A stretch of DNA of 64,000 nt, from contig SCHM01000004.1 in NCBI GenBank assembly GCA_004123355.1, positions 3,938,316-4,002,315 of the forward strand. Direction: 5' to 3'. The stretch comes from Amphirosellinia nigrospora. Lineage: Eukaryota; Ascomycota; Sordariomycetes; Xylariales; Xylariaceae. The notes below the pieces were generated by a model, which was given only the letters and a program-made list of their open reading frames with translations, did no database searches and had not been told where the DNA came from. The translations under genes and the position numbers were made by a program. Below are positions 22,930 through 34,542 of the stretch, piece by piece (position 1 is the first letter of the stretch; every line of letters starts with the position of its first letter).

Positions 22930-23618
22930 TTAGATCTGTTTGGTTACGAGGTTCATGACCTCCTGAGGGATGGCACCCGTGACTTTGCCGTTGACCTCGC
23001 GCCGTTTTGAAGGCGATGAAGGTGGGCATGGCAGTGATGCCAAGCTCTTGGCTAAGGTCGGGGAGGTGGTCGACGTCAATCTTGACGAAAGTAGACATCC
23101 TTGAACCTGTCCTCCTCGGACATCCTTCACACAACACGGTTAGTATATGTCTTGTCTAGCGTGTATGTAATATAAAGAGAAGTGATGTGTCCTTGATGAT
23201 CGGGGTAGTCGTAGACGCGCGCGCGATGATAAATGGGTGTCATATGTGACCCGAGGGCTGCTTACTTGGCAACGATAGGAGCAATAGCCTTGCATGGGCC
23301 ACACCACGTAGCGAAGGCATCGACAATGACGACGGGGTACTTCTTCACGGCCTCGTCGAAGGCGGCCTTCCTGTTTACAATTGCACATTAGTATCAGTGT
23401 CTGAGAAAGCGGGCTAAAGGGGCCATCAAGGTAGCAGCGGTTTATGCGACAGGGAGCTGGAGAATGCGCATGCTGGCCGAGCGGACTTACGTCTCGATGT
23501 TGTGGACGGTCATGTTGGGCTGTGTGGTATGAAACTGGCGCAAAGCTGAAAGGCGTTGATTAAGTGCTGGAAAGGCTGCTCGTCTGGATGCAAGATGTGT
23601 TGCTGCTCGAAAAGACAT
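22930..23618 (-). CDS. TRX: Thioredoxin, probably mitochondrial with a second cytosolic start
   Basis: Dithiol-disulphide reductant. Minus-strand exons are 23491-23618, 23266-23370 and 22930-23124. The CGPC active site is in exon 2 ([20 protein letters not shown]). Exon 3 carries [16 protein letters not shown] and the cis-proline segment TAMPTF. The first ATG (23618) adds about 35 residues rich in Arg, Ala and Ser ([15 protein letters not shown]), a likely mitochondrial presequence. A second in-frame ATG at 23513 begins MTVHNIET, where ordinary cytosolic thioredoxins begin. Two indels disturb exon 3: one extra base near 23088-23090 (YFVKIDVD) and a frame change at about 23002-23007. With them the longer form is about 141 aa. 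Palindromic GTAGGTA sequence lies about 165-185 nt upstream of the first ATG. Confidence 0.9.
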
Positions 23619-25826
23619 GTGGAAGAGAATGAGGGTGATGAGGGCAGGTGGGGTTTTATGGTTTGTAGAGAAAATTAGGTGAGGCGTGATGAGCTTTGTC
23701 AGGTTACCCTTCTACAGCCTATAATTGGAGTCGGTAGCACACTACAACAAGGCTATAACCCAAGTAGGTACTACGGATTAGCAGTAGGTAGAGCTCTACC
23801 TACCTAAGATAGGTAAGGTTTCCCAACTGCCAGATGCCACAGCTCGCTGCCGTGAGAGATAATGGCCAGTGATGTCAGCTGCGCTGTGATTTGTCAGGAC
23901 ACCTTAAAATGCAATGACGCGATTTCTCTTGCATCATGCACCAACTCGCCTTGCCTGGCTGTGGTGCCGCCGACAACCGCCCGACCCCGCTAAACGGTAC
24001 GTTTACTTATACAAAAGAAAGTCTCCGTTCCGCTCGGGCTTTCTGGCGTCGTAGTGTAGACAGAAAGTAAGCAGCACTTGTGGCGTTTCCACATATGATT
24101 CCATATCATTGTCCAGAAGCTTGTCAAATACCAGACATATGCCCCTGGCTGACTAGCATTGTTGCAATTCCTAATATGCTCGAGGAGATATATTGCTTAT
24201 GTGATAGCATAATAATGGCGGCCTGAAATTACTATTGATTGATCCACCGTATTTCTATTTGATTTGATTTGATAGGAGGATTTGCCCCCCTAAATCGGTG
24301 TAAACTATCCTACCTGTACTCCGTATTAGGCGGCATATATCAGCATGTTAAAGTAGATAAGTTGCCCTTATGCTGTAATACCAGACTTGCTGGATGCTTC
24401 CACCTTCTAACATTTCAAGCATCCGGCGAATGAGTCAGCTTCCTAGGCTTTCTGGAAGTCTCGTTATAGATATCTCTTGAATCTATCTTCTGTGCACGAG
24501 CAGTGCTGAATATAATAGATGATTAATCAACTTGGCGGAGTGCGTGCCTTATATATCGTTAAATCACCTGGTGGATTGATGGCGTTGTTTTTCCGCTGCA
24601 TCAACAGTTCTACCCATGTTCGGAAATCTGCTTCCAACGGTACCCCGAGTTTAGTTTGGAATATGCCTAGCCTCGGGCCAAATTCGACAAACGGGCTATT
24701 AAACTGTTGTAGCGTACGTGTCTCACATATAAATGGACAAAGACCGAGTGATTAATTATAAAATAAAAGAATCTAGAATTCGGCTCGCTAATGATATCAG
24801 ACATACACGAGTCTGCTGAGACTTGAATCTCGAGAGTGGTACCTGGAACTTAAGGAACCTAGGCCTTCTCGCGGGGGGCTCACTTGCGATTATCACAGGT
24901 ACCCTACCCAGTCAAGTGCATATCTTCCCCTCCTAGATGTTTCTTTCTGATTCTTGCAAAGCACACAACCCGAAACACCGCAAGGGAGCCCCTTGACTGC
25001 AAAGTAAAAAACGAAGATGGGTATTGAATCAGCCAGAGACCGGTTCCACGACAAATCCAATGGACCTTTGTGTCGAAATTGGAGGTTGATTCAGATTAAT
25101 CAACTAGTCGATGTGTCGCTGGTAGGTTCCTTTTCCTGGCAAATCAAGACCTGAACTCCATGCCGCGGTACGAAAAGTCATTGGTATCAAATGAACCACC
25201 GCACGCAATATATTCAAGGTGAAGAGAAAAGTAGTCCGCTGTTATTTTCCAGTAACAGCGGGCAATGCTGCTGAAGCGTATCGTACATGCGTCGCGATTT
25301 ATGTATAAGTCTGTGTAAGACAACCAATTTCCGTCTGTCTCCCGAACAACTTGGCGAGAGATCCTCCGAGGCCCTAACGGCTGAGATGTTATATTCAGTT
25401 GCTGATATTTGGGTGTTAGATGACGATTAAATTGTGAAATGGCCAGGTAATTCGTCTTTTTCCACTTTTTTTCTTCATGCTTTTTCTCTCCTTTTTTTAA
25501 AAGTTTTTTTCCGTTTCGGTTTTTTTCTCTTAAGGGTGCAATATATGAGTTAAGGAAAGAGGTAAATGAGCGAATATGGTCGGTGTTAAAACTGAAGGAA
25601 AACTCGAAGGAGTAGGTGAGTGAGGTCTGCACGGAAGCCGGAACCTCGGGATTTTTTTTTGTTTTGGGAGACGTGAAAATGATGAAAGATATTTGGCCAT
25701 CTCAGATTTCATCGCGTGCCTACACCTACCTTATTAAGCATACTGAAATGTAACAACCACCAAGTTATTGGGTAACGCGCTCCATCGCGCTTCTCCTATT
25801 GTCGCTGGATGCGCGAGGGGAAACCT
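23619..25826. other. Intergenic thioredoxin / disordered-protein gene
   Basis: About 2.2 kb. Contains a perfect 20-bp palindrome at 23784-23803 in the thioredoxin upstream region. A minus-strand frame at 25144-25632 (162 codons, Lys-rich middle) shows no motif and is probably chance in AT-rich DNA. Confidence 0.45.
23784..23803. promoter_or_regulatory. 20-bp palindrome GTAGGTAGAGCTCTACCTAC
   Basis: Perfect 20-bp palindrome about 170 nt upstream of the thioredoxin start, in a cluster with other TACCTA/TAGGTA copies (about 23765-23815). Read directly from the sequence; the regulatory role is inferred. Confidence 0.5.
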
Positions 25827-28121
25827 CTAATAGTTTCGCGCTACCGGCACTGAAATTCCGGAAGTGACCCTTGCCGAGGTTAACGCTCGTTGCTCGTTGC
25901 GGCTCAACGGACTTTGCCCATCACCGTCATCTTCACTTTCATTAGTGCTAGCAGACTCCTTGTCATCCAAGGACTGGAGAACCCCTTCTCGGCTTCGCAT
26001 AGTTTCGCTGTGTTGTACAACAGTTGGTGTCTGTCCTACAGCGCCCCATTTTGGGGATAAATCACCCTCTTCGTCACTGCTGGGCTGCGCTTCGCCAGTA
26101 GAGAGCCGATGCGATCGAGTTGGGACTACACTGTTAAGATATTCATCATCGACAATATTATCGTCTTCAGTATGTTCCGAAGTTTGCCCTTCGGACCGAC
26201 CAGATAGGGCGGAGACGGTCCGAGGAGGATATTGAAGAGAAGACCGCATGCAGATGAGGTACGTTTCCGACTGATTCGGCCGGAAAGCCAGGATGCCTCA
26301 GAGTCTACTGATGCGAGGACATGGAGTGGAGGGCAGGTGAGGGCTGGACGTCATCACGGTGTATAGAAATAGGGGTAGCTCGCATCGCTTCTTGGTGTCG
26401 GTGACCTTCAACAGGCGTATCATAGCGCATGGCTACATCATCAGGTATTACTGGTAAGGGCTCGGCTGCAACTGATTCGACTTCAGGGGAAGCCATACGA
26501 GAGTCTGGGGGTGAAATGGGTAATTCTGGCAAATCCTCCCGAAATCGAGACATAGTTCGCTTGGGAACTCCGGAGCTTGGCTTCCGAGGGGCTATGTAAT
26601 TTGTAGGTGGCGTTGGTTGGTTACCTAGCATTGAATCTCGCGAGGTATTAGAACGACGACGGCCCTGATCCGCGTCGGTTTCTACCCACCTGAATAGAGA
26701 CAACCAAGGCCGAGAGGATCTACTATCTGAAGTCCGGCTTACAGACTCTGCATCATCGAACTTGATAGAAGCTGTAGGTGGCGAATGCACCGCAGTAGGT
26801 ATTGGTTGTTCGGTTGTTTTGGTGAGTTTGAGCGAGACTTTTCGACCGGATGAAGCCGAATAGTTTGGGACTTTGGGAGCGAGAAGTTGTGGATTCTTCT
26901 CGCTTCAGTGGCACGGTAGATTCATCAGCCTTGACTGAATGCGAGCGCTCGGTGGCGGTATGCTGTCCGTTCTATAGAATTCATCCAGCGGTGAGGGCGT
27001 CTTCCTACGGTTTTCTATGTCTTCAAACTGACTGGATGGCCTGCTCCGTCTTCGGGAGTCGCTCGAAGATCGACGTCTCGATGAAGTAACGACGGCCGAG
27101 GTTCTGTCACCACCAGAATCGGGTGCTTCCCGACCCAAGACTCCCCGCTCGAGGTTCGCTGGCGCTGGTTCGCCGCTCTTAATAGCCGCGGCTTCCTCCA
27201 TTCGTTGCTTTTCTTGTCTGCGAGCTAATCGCCGCTCTGCACGCTCTCGTTCTTTTTCTATTTTACGTTGCCGGCGCCTCTTGTCCCGCTCCATGAGTTC
27301 TCGTAAGTCTGACGCGTCGAAATCGTCTGCCAGATCATGGATCCTCTGGCGGGCGTGAAGCGTCGACTCCGTGATTGCCATGGGCCCTGTAAACTTCTTG
27401 CGAGCCGACTGAGATCGTGCTAAACCTGAGCCAGGGACCGAGCTCATCACTGGGCTAGAGGAATACCGTAACGTAGGACGAGGAGAAAGAGCATCGAAGG
27501 CGGAGACCTTCCACGAAACCTGTTCGGAGTCGGACGACATAGCGGAATGCAACGACTCGGGTACGGGAAGAGAGATATCAGACGATCGTTGACCGACAGC
27601 GCCGCTTGACCCTATACCGGACTGCCTACTTTCTCTCTTCATGGGGCGGCCTGCAGTCCACAGGTCTGTGGCAGGTCTAGCCGGCATGAACTGGCTCATC
27701 GCCTTAATCTCGGCTTCACGATCATGGTCCTCCTTCCGTCGTTTGCTCGACTTCTTGCGTGGCAGTGGCGGACCTCTTCTCTTGTTCCTTGAATTATCGT
27801 GATACAGAGTCGGCATCCGTTGTGCTACATCGACGTTGGGTATCGATTCGCGGGCTTGTACGCTTGACCTTTTTCTTAACTTAGTCGCACGAAGGGAATC
27901 TTGACGCCCAGGTGAGAAGCTATATGCCCGACCCGACGTTGCGGCACTCTGGCCCCTCCCGTATTATCTGCATTGAGTACGATAGTGGTGGGTTCAGTTT
28001 GCGTCCGTGGCGGAGGCTGGTATTTCTGGCTGCCGCTCGGTGCCTCTATGTTGGAATTGTCGATAGGGGCGGTACGGGAGCGCCGCCGTGAGCCCTTGCG
28101 GCGAAAAGGCCACATCGCCAT
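25827..28121 (-). CDS. Long basic, intrinsically disordered protein of unknown function
   Basis: A single-exon minus-strand gene starting MAMWPFRRKGSRRRSR at 28121. It is about 766 aa after correcting six apparent one-base losses: at 27907-27909, near 26940-26950, in the GGG runs 26875-26877 and 26867-26869, near 26320, and near 26248. Blocks in order: Arg-rich N-terminus, RNKRRGPPLPRKKSSKRRKE, Ser-rich sequence, a charged coiled coil at about 27190-27310 (MERDKRRRQRKIEKERERAE), another Ser/Arg-rich region, PNYSASSGRKVSLKL, WLSLFRWVE, and the block SVDSEASWLSGRISRKR near 26270-26310. No enzyme or binding domain is seen. I recall similar SDSEASWLSGR-type blocks in unnamed fungal proteins, but this is from memory and needs a search. 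A cytoskeletal or cell-cortex role would be a guess. Confidence 0.72.
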
Positions 28122-31100
28122 GGTCGCCTACTGCGTAGCAGGGTGATCGGGGTCGATGTGGGCAAGGGCTGTTTGACGGCTATCGGCTATTGCTGAGTGG
28201 TAGGTGCCTCAAAATCGTGGTCGCCATGTGCGCAAGTTATTTAGAGTCGGAGTAGGTCGAGATTCGCCGAGCCTAACAAGACCGATTGAGCATATTCAGC
28301 ACGACTAATTGGATCCAAAGCCTCAAGCGGTGGCCGATTGATGTTGTTAAAGCAGACCTAGATTGTGATGAAAGAACCGCACGTCTCGCGCCTGTCTAGA
28401 GTTAGTTCGTTGGCGCGCGAGGTTGATTAGGCTGTCTCGGTCGGCATTGTCTGCGAGTACGAGGGGCTTCTGCTGACGAACGGTAGGAACTGGGATGTGG
28501 GTACGTGTCGACGCGCCAGAAAATTGATTCAAAGGAGCGAGGAGGCAACAAGAGAAAAGTGAGTTGAAATGGGACAGGACTGACGAGCCGGAATGCTGTT
28601 GTGTGAGTTTCAAAGTGGTGTGGGTGCGGATGGGCTGTTGAGGTTCCTGTCAAAGTGGGCTACCAGGTAACCCTTTGATGGTTACAGCATACTGTCCAGC
28701 ATATACTTACATACGTACATACGTACATGTACGGGAAAGGTGGGCGGGAGAGCGGCAAAGGCAAAGGGTCTGGCGGGAGTGGGAGGATCAGGACTCTGCC
28801 CTCCCAATCATGTGCTGACCAAGCCCACTTTGGACGAAATACGGGGGCAAATATAACTATTTTCGGTACGTCAGGTTCCTAGTCAGTGGCAGGGGGTCGA
28901 TTAAATGAATTTTCGTGAAAAAATACGCTACGGCGAACAAGGATTGGCCACTCGCTCTAACCGCTGCTAGTAGTTCACAGTAGATGCCAAGACATTCAAT
29001 ACTGTCCTGTAAGCTGTAGGTACCGTGCCGGGAGTGGGGCTATGGAGCTTTGCCACCTGTTTGCTGCAGCCCAATGACGATGAGTACCTGTCCCAGGGGC
29101 ATATAGCTCTACATGTTGTGCAATATACTTCTTGGTGCGACGGCGGGTACTGCCCTAACTACGGTAGTGCTGGCCTCAACGCACTTCCTCAATTCTGCTC
29201 GGATTAGGATAAGAAGCCGTAGATCAGCAGGTCGATCACCAACTACCCCGTTATATTTACCGGTTCAAGACGAAGAACTGGTGATGTAACCTACTGAAGC
29301 TATTCAGTTCTGCGAAGCCAGCCATGTGACCTCACAACCATGTACAGGAGGATGTGTGTTTGTGAGTGAGCTACCCCGACCTCTGGGCCTGCCGCATCTG
29401 TGAACCGCAGTTGTGTTGCACCATGTTCTCCTCTCCTGACGCTCGGTGTAGCTGATACACAATTCGTATCTCAGTGCGACGAAGGGGATCAACTGAGGGA
29501 GGGTATGCACGGGTTGATGAGCACTGTACTGAGAAAGGCGTGCAGGAGCCTGGGTACGTGTGTCCCGAGCCACGACACAAACTGACACCGATTCGAAGGC
29601 CAGGAATGCTAGATGGTAGTACCCGACCCTGTCATTATCCCGCACGTTCTTTGCGGTGTGTGCGTGTGTGCCTGGCGCGTTTGCAGTTACTGTTAGTCAA
29701 GAGGGAGCAGAAAAGTTGACCCTGGACAACACTACGTTCCAGGACGCTGGCTGGTCCAGATCACACGTGTCGCAGCCATCAAACATTGCCTATTTCAGTG
29801 GAATGCCTATACTATTCAATGATATTGATTCCAAGGATGCTACCACTCGAAGTAATAGGGGATGTCATGAGTGATGTCAGCGCAGCATGGAGCTTTCACG
29901 CCAATGAGTGAAATGGACATGGCTCCCTGCTTAGGCTCGCAATCATCACCAGCCTCGGTCCGTTGACTTGCATGTACCACGCCGCTTACTTCAACTTGTG
30001 CCGCAACGCCCTGGTAGTGCCCTAATGTTGCGGCTAACTACTCGCACCCCGCCTTGAGGATGCTCAAAGGGTTGTGAGTTGGGGGAATAGTCCGTCCCTT
30101 CGAGCAGTCTTGAGGGGCCAAACCACCAGTTACCTAGTAATTTTTTTACCTAGTGTACGGGCGGTTGGATTTGTTTCCAATTTAGCGTGGGCTCGCGCTT
30201 TACGCTACCGATAACTAGCCGCCCACCGAAAGGACAGGGTAGATCGCATTGTTAAGTACTTAGATGTTTGTCAAACATACCAGAGGTTTTGTTCTTCAGT
30301 GAGTGAAAGTCCATTGGTTTGACATGCCTAAAGGCTGGTTGGTCTGCTGGAATTGTACGCTTCAGGACCTAGGTAGTTGGTAGTTGATGTACACCTCCTC
30401 TCAAACACGCCTACCATCCATCCTCCATGTCTTGCATGGAGTCCAATAAGTCATCGTTTAGTTCTCTGAGCTGGCAACCTGATATATGGCACGACCTTAC
30501 CTTCCGAGTTGAAGATGCATGCCAATTGGGAAAATGTATATGCGAGCATTCCGAAACGTTAGGCGAGTTACGGCCCTTTCGCAACCAACAGGCAATACAA
30601 TACCTATGTTCCCACAATCAGCAAATCTACAGTCTTTCCACCTTTCTCTGGGATGGACTGTCATCGCTGATCAGGATTTGATAGCATTTGCCGGGTAGAT
30701 GCCGGTCAGCCTAAGTAATGCTGGGTATAAGTTTGCACGTCATTGTAGAGGGCAACGTGATTGGCGACACCCTTTCTTGCAAGCCCGAGCGCGATAGGTG
30801 ACAATCGACACCACCATCTGACGTGGTAGGCACATCTTGGGCCACTAGCCTTAGTTGTCTTGTAGCTCCGAACGCGAGTGGCTGGTAAAATCTGGAGGTG
30901 TCCTAGCTGCATGAGTTGAGGTTGCTGGAAATGGCTGTGAGATTGACACGTTGAATATGCTACCAGATGCACATAGTAATCTTTACATGCAGGAGGATAA
31001 TCTCGAAGACTCCTAATGGACAAGCATTTGGTAGTGTTTCATTGACCAAGGCAGGTATTAATGCGACTTTCAGCCACTGCTCCAGATCGCAATATGATGC

Positions 31101-31806
31101 TGGAGTAGAGCAGTTCTATATCTAAGCGATCTAAGCATTGATGCGCGCGATACGTGGAGACGACGGAAAGGCGAAATTAGCACACCAGCTGTTCGGGTCT
31201 TCGCATGGAGCGGCAAAACTCGTGCCTCAGGGCTGCGAGAGTTTGATTAAAACAAGCAAAGCTAATTTGATTGAGTCAATATAATAACCACAAGTCCGGC
31301 CCAGTTGCTTCTTTCGAGACTTACACCTTGTTAGCAACGTTATGTTTCAGGACAAGCCAGGGCCTCGAGTCTCATCCCTTCGGTTCTGCAAATTGTCACG
31401 AAGACGATGGGCGTGTAAGGTTACCCAACGGCTAAGACAACAATCTGAAGAATGGAGCCAAACTCCCTTAGCAGCACGTTCATATCTCTCAAGTATCTAA
31501 ATCATGATATTTGGCAGATGTCCACCTTAGTACATATGCGAACTGATCATTCTTCTGAAAACAAACCCACCACCCCACTAATGGAGTAATTTACCCCCGC
31601 CTCTTATCGATAGCACGATAGAATAGCCTATCAGCATGCATGTGTGATTCTATGTTTACTTGACTCTACAACGTAGCAACCACCACCAAAAACAATTCAT
31701 CACCACGACGCCCATCAAAACAACACAGCAATTATATCCGAAATCTCCATACCACTATCGTTAGAAAGACGGCGTACTATTTTTGACCTTAGTTCACTCT
31801 ACAAAA
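28122..31806. other. Longest apparent gene desert (3.7 kb)
   Basis: Divergent upstream regions of the disordered-protein gene and Nuf2. Short open frames on both strands (for example 29304-29645 minus and 30427-30681 plus) lack start context, motifs and splice partners. I see no tRNA, rRNA or transposon sequence. A non-coding RNA cannot be ruled out from sequence alone. Confidence 0.45.
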
Positions 31807-33257
31807 ATGGCATATAATGCGCGAATGTCGATAATACCGCCGGCGCAAACACAATCGCGCACGCGCAAGAAAGAAGAGGAGGCCGATGCATTCATGAAAT
31901 TGCCGGATAAGGAGATTGTTGGGTGTATAACAGACATTGGCATTCCCTTCACTGTCGTGGACCTCCAGAAGCCAAACCCAGTGCAGGTGCAGATGATATT
32001 CGAGTGGTTTGCCGAATTGCTGCTGAACGCGACCCGCGAGACGATCGAGCCCGCCATGCGCGCCGCCGCCGAAGATGTTTGTGGCGAATTCATCGACATT
32101 GTGCCTCCTGATACACGCAACTTGATGGGCTTTTACGTGTCCCTACGCAGGCTCCTGCTCGAGTGCGGTATCACTGATTTCAGTTTCTCCGACTTATACA
32201 AGCCGACACACCCCCGGCTTGTCAAGATATTCAGCTACTTGATCAATTTTGTGCGCTTCCGCGAATCCCAGACCAATATTATCGACACGCACTTCAACAA
32301 GGCCGAGCAGACCAAGGCGCGCATCGAGGCTCTGTACGGCGAGAACCAGGATGCGGAGGAAAGGCTCCTCGAGATGCGGCATAACCGCAAGGCTATGGAG
32401 GCACAGGTTCGTGAGAAGACGGAGCGCAACGAAGAGCTAAAGAAAACGCTGTTGGAGTTGCGCCGGAACCAGGAAAAAGTGGCCGCTCGGTTGGAGGATG
32501 CAAAGGCAAAGAAGGGAGAGCTCGCACAAACGCTGGAACAGAGAACCACTGAGAAGATGTTGCTCAAGCAGGAGAGTGCAAAGCTACGACCATATACACT
32601 CCAGAGCCCGCAGGCGTTACAGACCAGTTTGACTGAGCTGAGCAACACTCTGAGCGCAGACAAAGCCCATATCGATTCTTTAGATCGCCGGGCACGAGCC
32701 TTACAGACTTCGACGGATTCTTTCGGCGTTGTGTCAACCGATGTGGCGTCTTGCATTAGGCTCCTGGATGAGATTTCCGTCGAATTGGCCAAGGAGGAGG
32801 AGGAGCATGCCAGAAACACCAAGCAACGCGATGCATTATCCGAGCGAGGGAACAATGTCCGAGAAGTCGAGCGTACGGAGGCCTTACTGCAGAGACAATT
32901 GGGCAAGTGGAACGAGCGCACCGAGAAGCTTCGCGACCAGAGCCGCGAGAAGGCACAGGAAGCTAAGGAGAAGATGGAGGAACTTCGGGCTCTACACAAG
33001 AAGCTCACGGAGGAGCGAGCATCTAAGGGCACGGAGATTGAGAGACGACGAGTCCGTATCGAACAAACCGAGAAAAAGGTATGGCATATCCCCAATCCAT
33101 TATGGCGCAACGTATGGAAGAAGTCCAGCTAACGACAAGATAGATGCTCGATCTCAAAGAGAAGATCGAGAATGAGGTGCATGGCGCGTACGACGAGTAT
33201 CTCAAGATGGAGTCGCACATCAAGCTGTACATCACGGAGATGGAGCAGGCTATCTGA
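31807..33257 (+). CDS. NUF2: Kinetochore protein Nuf2 (Ndc80 complex)
   Basis: Subunit of the Ndc80 complex that binds spindle microtubules. Exons are 31807-33078 and 33144-33257 (intron 33079-33143), giving 461 aa. The calponin-homology head is near the start ([77 protein letters not shown]). The rest is a long coiled coil rich in Glu, Lys, Arg and Gln, and exon 2 closes it ([19 protein letters not shown]). An in-frame ATG at 31825 (MSIIPP) is an alternative start. No frameshift is needed, unlike most neighbours. The gene converges with the unknown gene on the other strand; the stops are 136 nt apart. Confidence 0.95.
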
Positions 33258-33392
33258 GGCTCGTTGTCGTTGGGTTACTTTACGGTTCTATACGTGTCAT
33301 GAGGTTATGAAACAGGCTAGTGATACCATTGTCGGCGTTCAAGGGGTAAAGCATGATTTAGGTGTCAGGGCCGTAAACTGAGTGGGAGTGTT

Positions 33393-34222
33393 TTAACTGC
33401 CACCGATTTGATTTAGGCGAACTTCGTCCAGCATGGAATTCCAATGCTCAGCCAAGTTCATTACCGAGTGCCTACACCTAATCGTGACTGACACTAACAT
33501 CCCACTGCGCCCTCTGAAAGCAAAACCAGCGCCTAGGATCCTGCCAACCTCGACTGTTCGTCCAGTCCAAGCACCCTCCTCGGAATCCAGCCTCGACCTC
33601 CGCGCCCCACCGTTGAGAATGGGCACCGCCTCTTGCAGCAGTTCCTCGAGCGCCGCGCCAGTTTGGGGCTCGATGATGAGAGCTCTCCATGACTGGCGGT
33701 GGACTAAATCCACGAGGGTCGACATGGTGCTGCCGAGACCCTGGGCACTCCACTCGCTTGTATCGCGATGCAGATGGAGGAAGCCGTATAGGATGATGTG
33801 AGGCTTGGCACGGGCTATTGTTAGTGGTGAGAGGGTCGGTGGAATCGAGACCGTGGATCCATCGGGTGAGAAGATGGAGAGATAGGCGCGTAGGTGCGTT
33901 ACAGTTGGGGTGTAGACAACGCGGATATGGCGAGACGTTGCGACCTGGTAAAGAGGTGAGGACAAAGCGCATGCTTCACCTCGACATGCCCCTGATCCTC
34001 GGGATCTGGAGGATGTGGCGGTTCGTCTTCATGTTGTCCTTCTTGCCGATCTGCGTTTGGCGCGGGTTTCGTCGACTGTGTTCGTATGTCCTCAACGACC
34101 GACGTTATGAATTGGGATTGTGAAGAGCATATGATCAATGTCGTGGGATACACGTGGTGGCTTAGAACATAGGATAGAAGCTCGGACGGTAATGCTGGCG
34201 ATAAGAAAATGGGGATTGTCAT
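33393..34222 (-). CDS. Unknown protein between Nuf2 and AP-3 beta
   Basis: One exon, ATG at 34222 (MTIPIFLSPALPSELLSYVL). One T is missing at 33964-33966 on the coding strand; with it the frame is 277 codons. Hydrophobic beta-strand-like segments alternate with loops (PTTLIICSSQSQFITSVVED, HIRVVYTPTVTHLRAYLSIF, KPHIILYGFLHLHRDTSEWS, WRALIIEPQTGA), which suggests an alpha/beta fold such as a RecA-like or related domain, but no Walker A motif is visible. I do not recognise the family. It is divergent from AP-3 beta across a 320-bp promoter with several TAGGTA motifs. Confidence 0.7.
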
Positions 34223-34542
34223 TGATGGGACACTCTACTTTCGGTGTCTGCTCCTGTAAGGTAAGAATGTAAGGTTAGGTTACTTAGGTACAACATGATG
34301 AAGGCGTGCCGGTCCCGGCGCCGTGAGAGATGCCTTACTACCTAGGCACCTAGATAGAGACGGTGGGGTACCTTAGGTCCCGTAGGAACAAGCCACTGTA
34401 AACAGCCCCGCGGAACCACCTACACCTACTTAGGTAGATAAAGTATCTGGCCGACGTCACTTTTCTAAGCAAGCCTCCATTTACACGGAGCAGCACCTAA
34501 AAGCTTTACCACGCTGGCTGCGTGCGTGTACGTCCAGCGGCC
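34223..34542. promoter_or_regulatory. Bidirectional promoter, unknown gene / AP-3 beta
   Basis: 320 bp between divergent start codons. Three separate TACCTA/TAGGTA-type clusters occur: about 34270-34292 (GGTTAGGTTACTTAGGTAC), 34340-34354 (CTACCTAGGCACCTA) and 34424-34438 (ACCTACTTAGGTAGA). Confidence 0.5.

Noticed and set aside
25144-25632. 162-codon minus-strand frame
   Set aside because: Composition follows an A/T-rich tract (poly-Lys from AAA runs), no recognisable motif, and weak start support.
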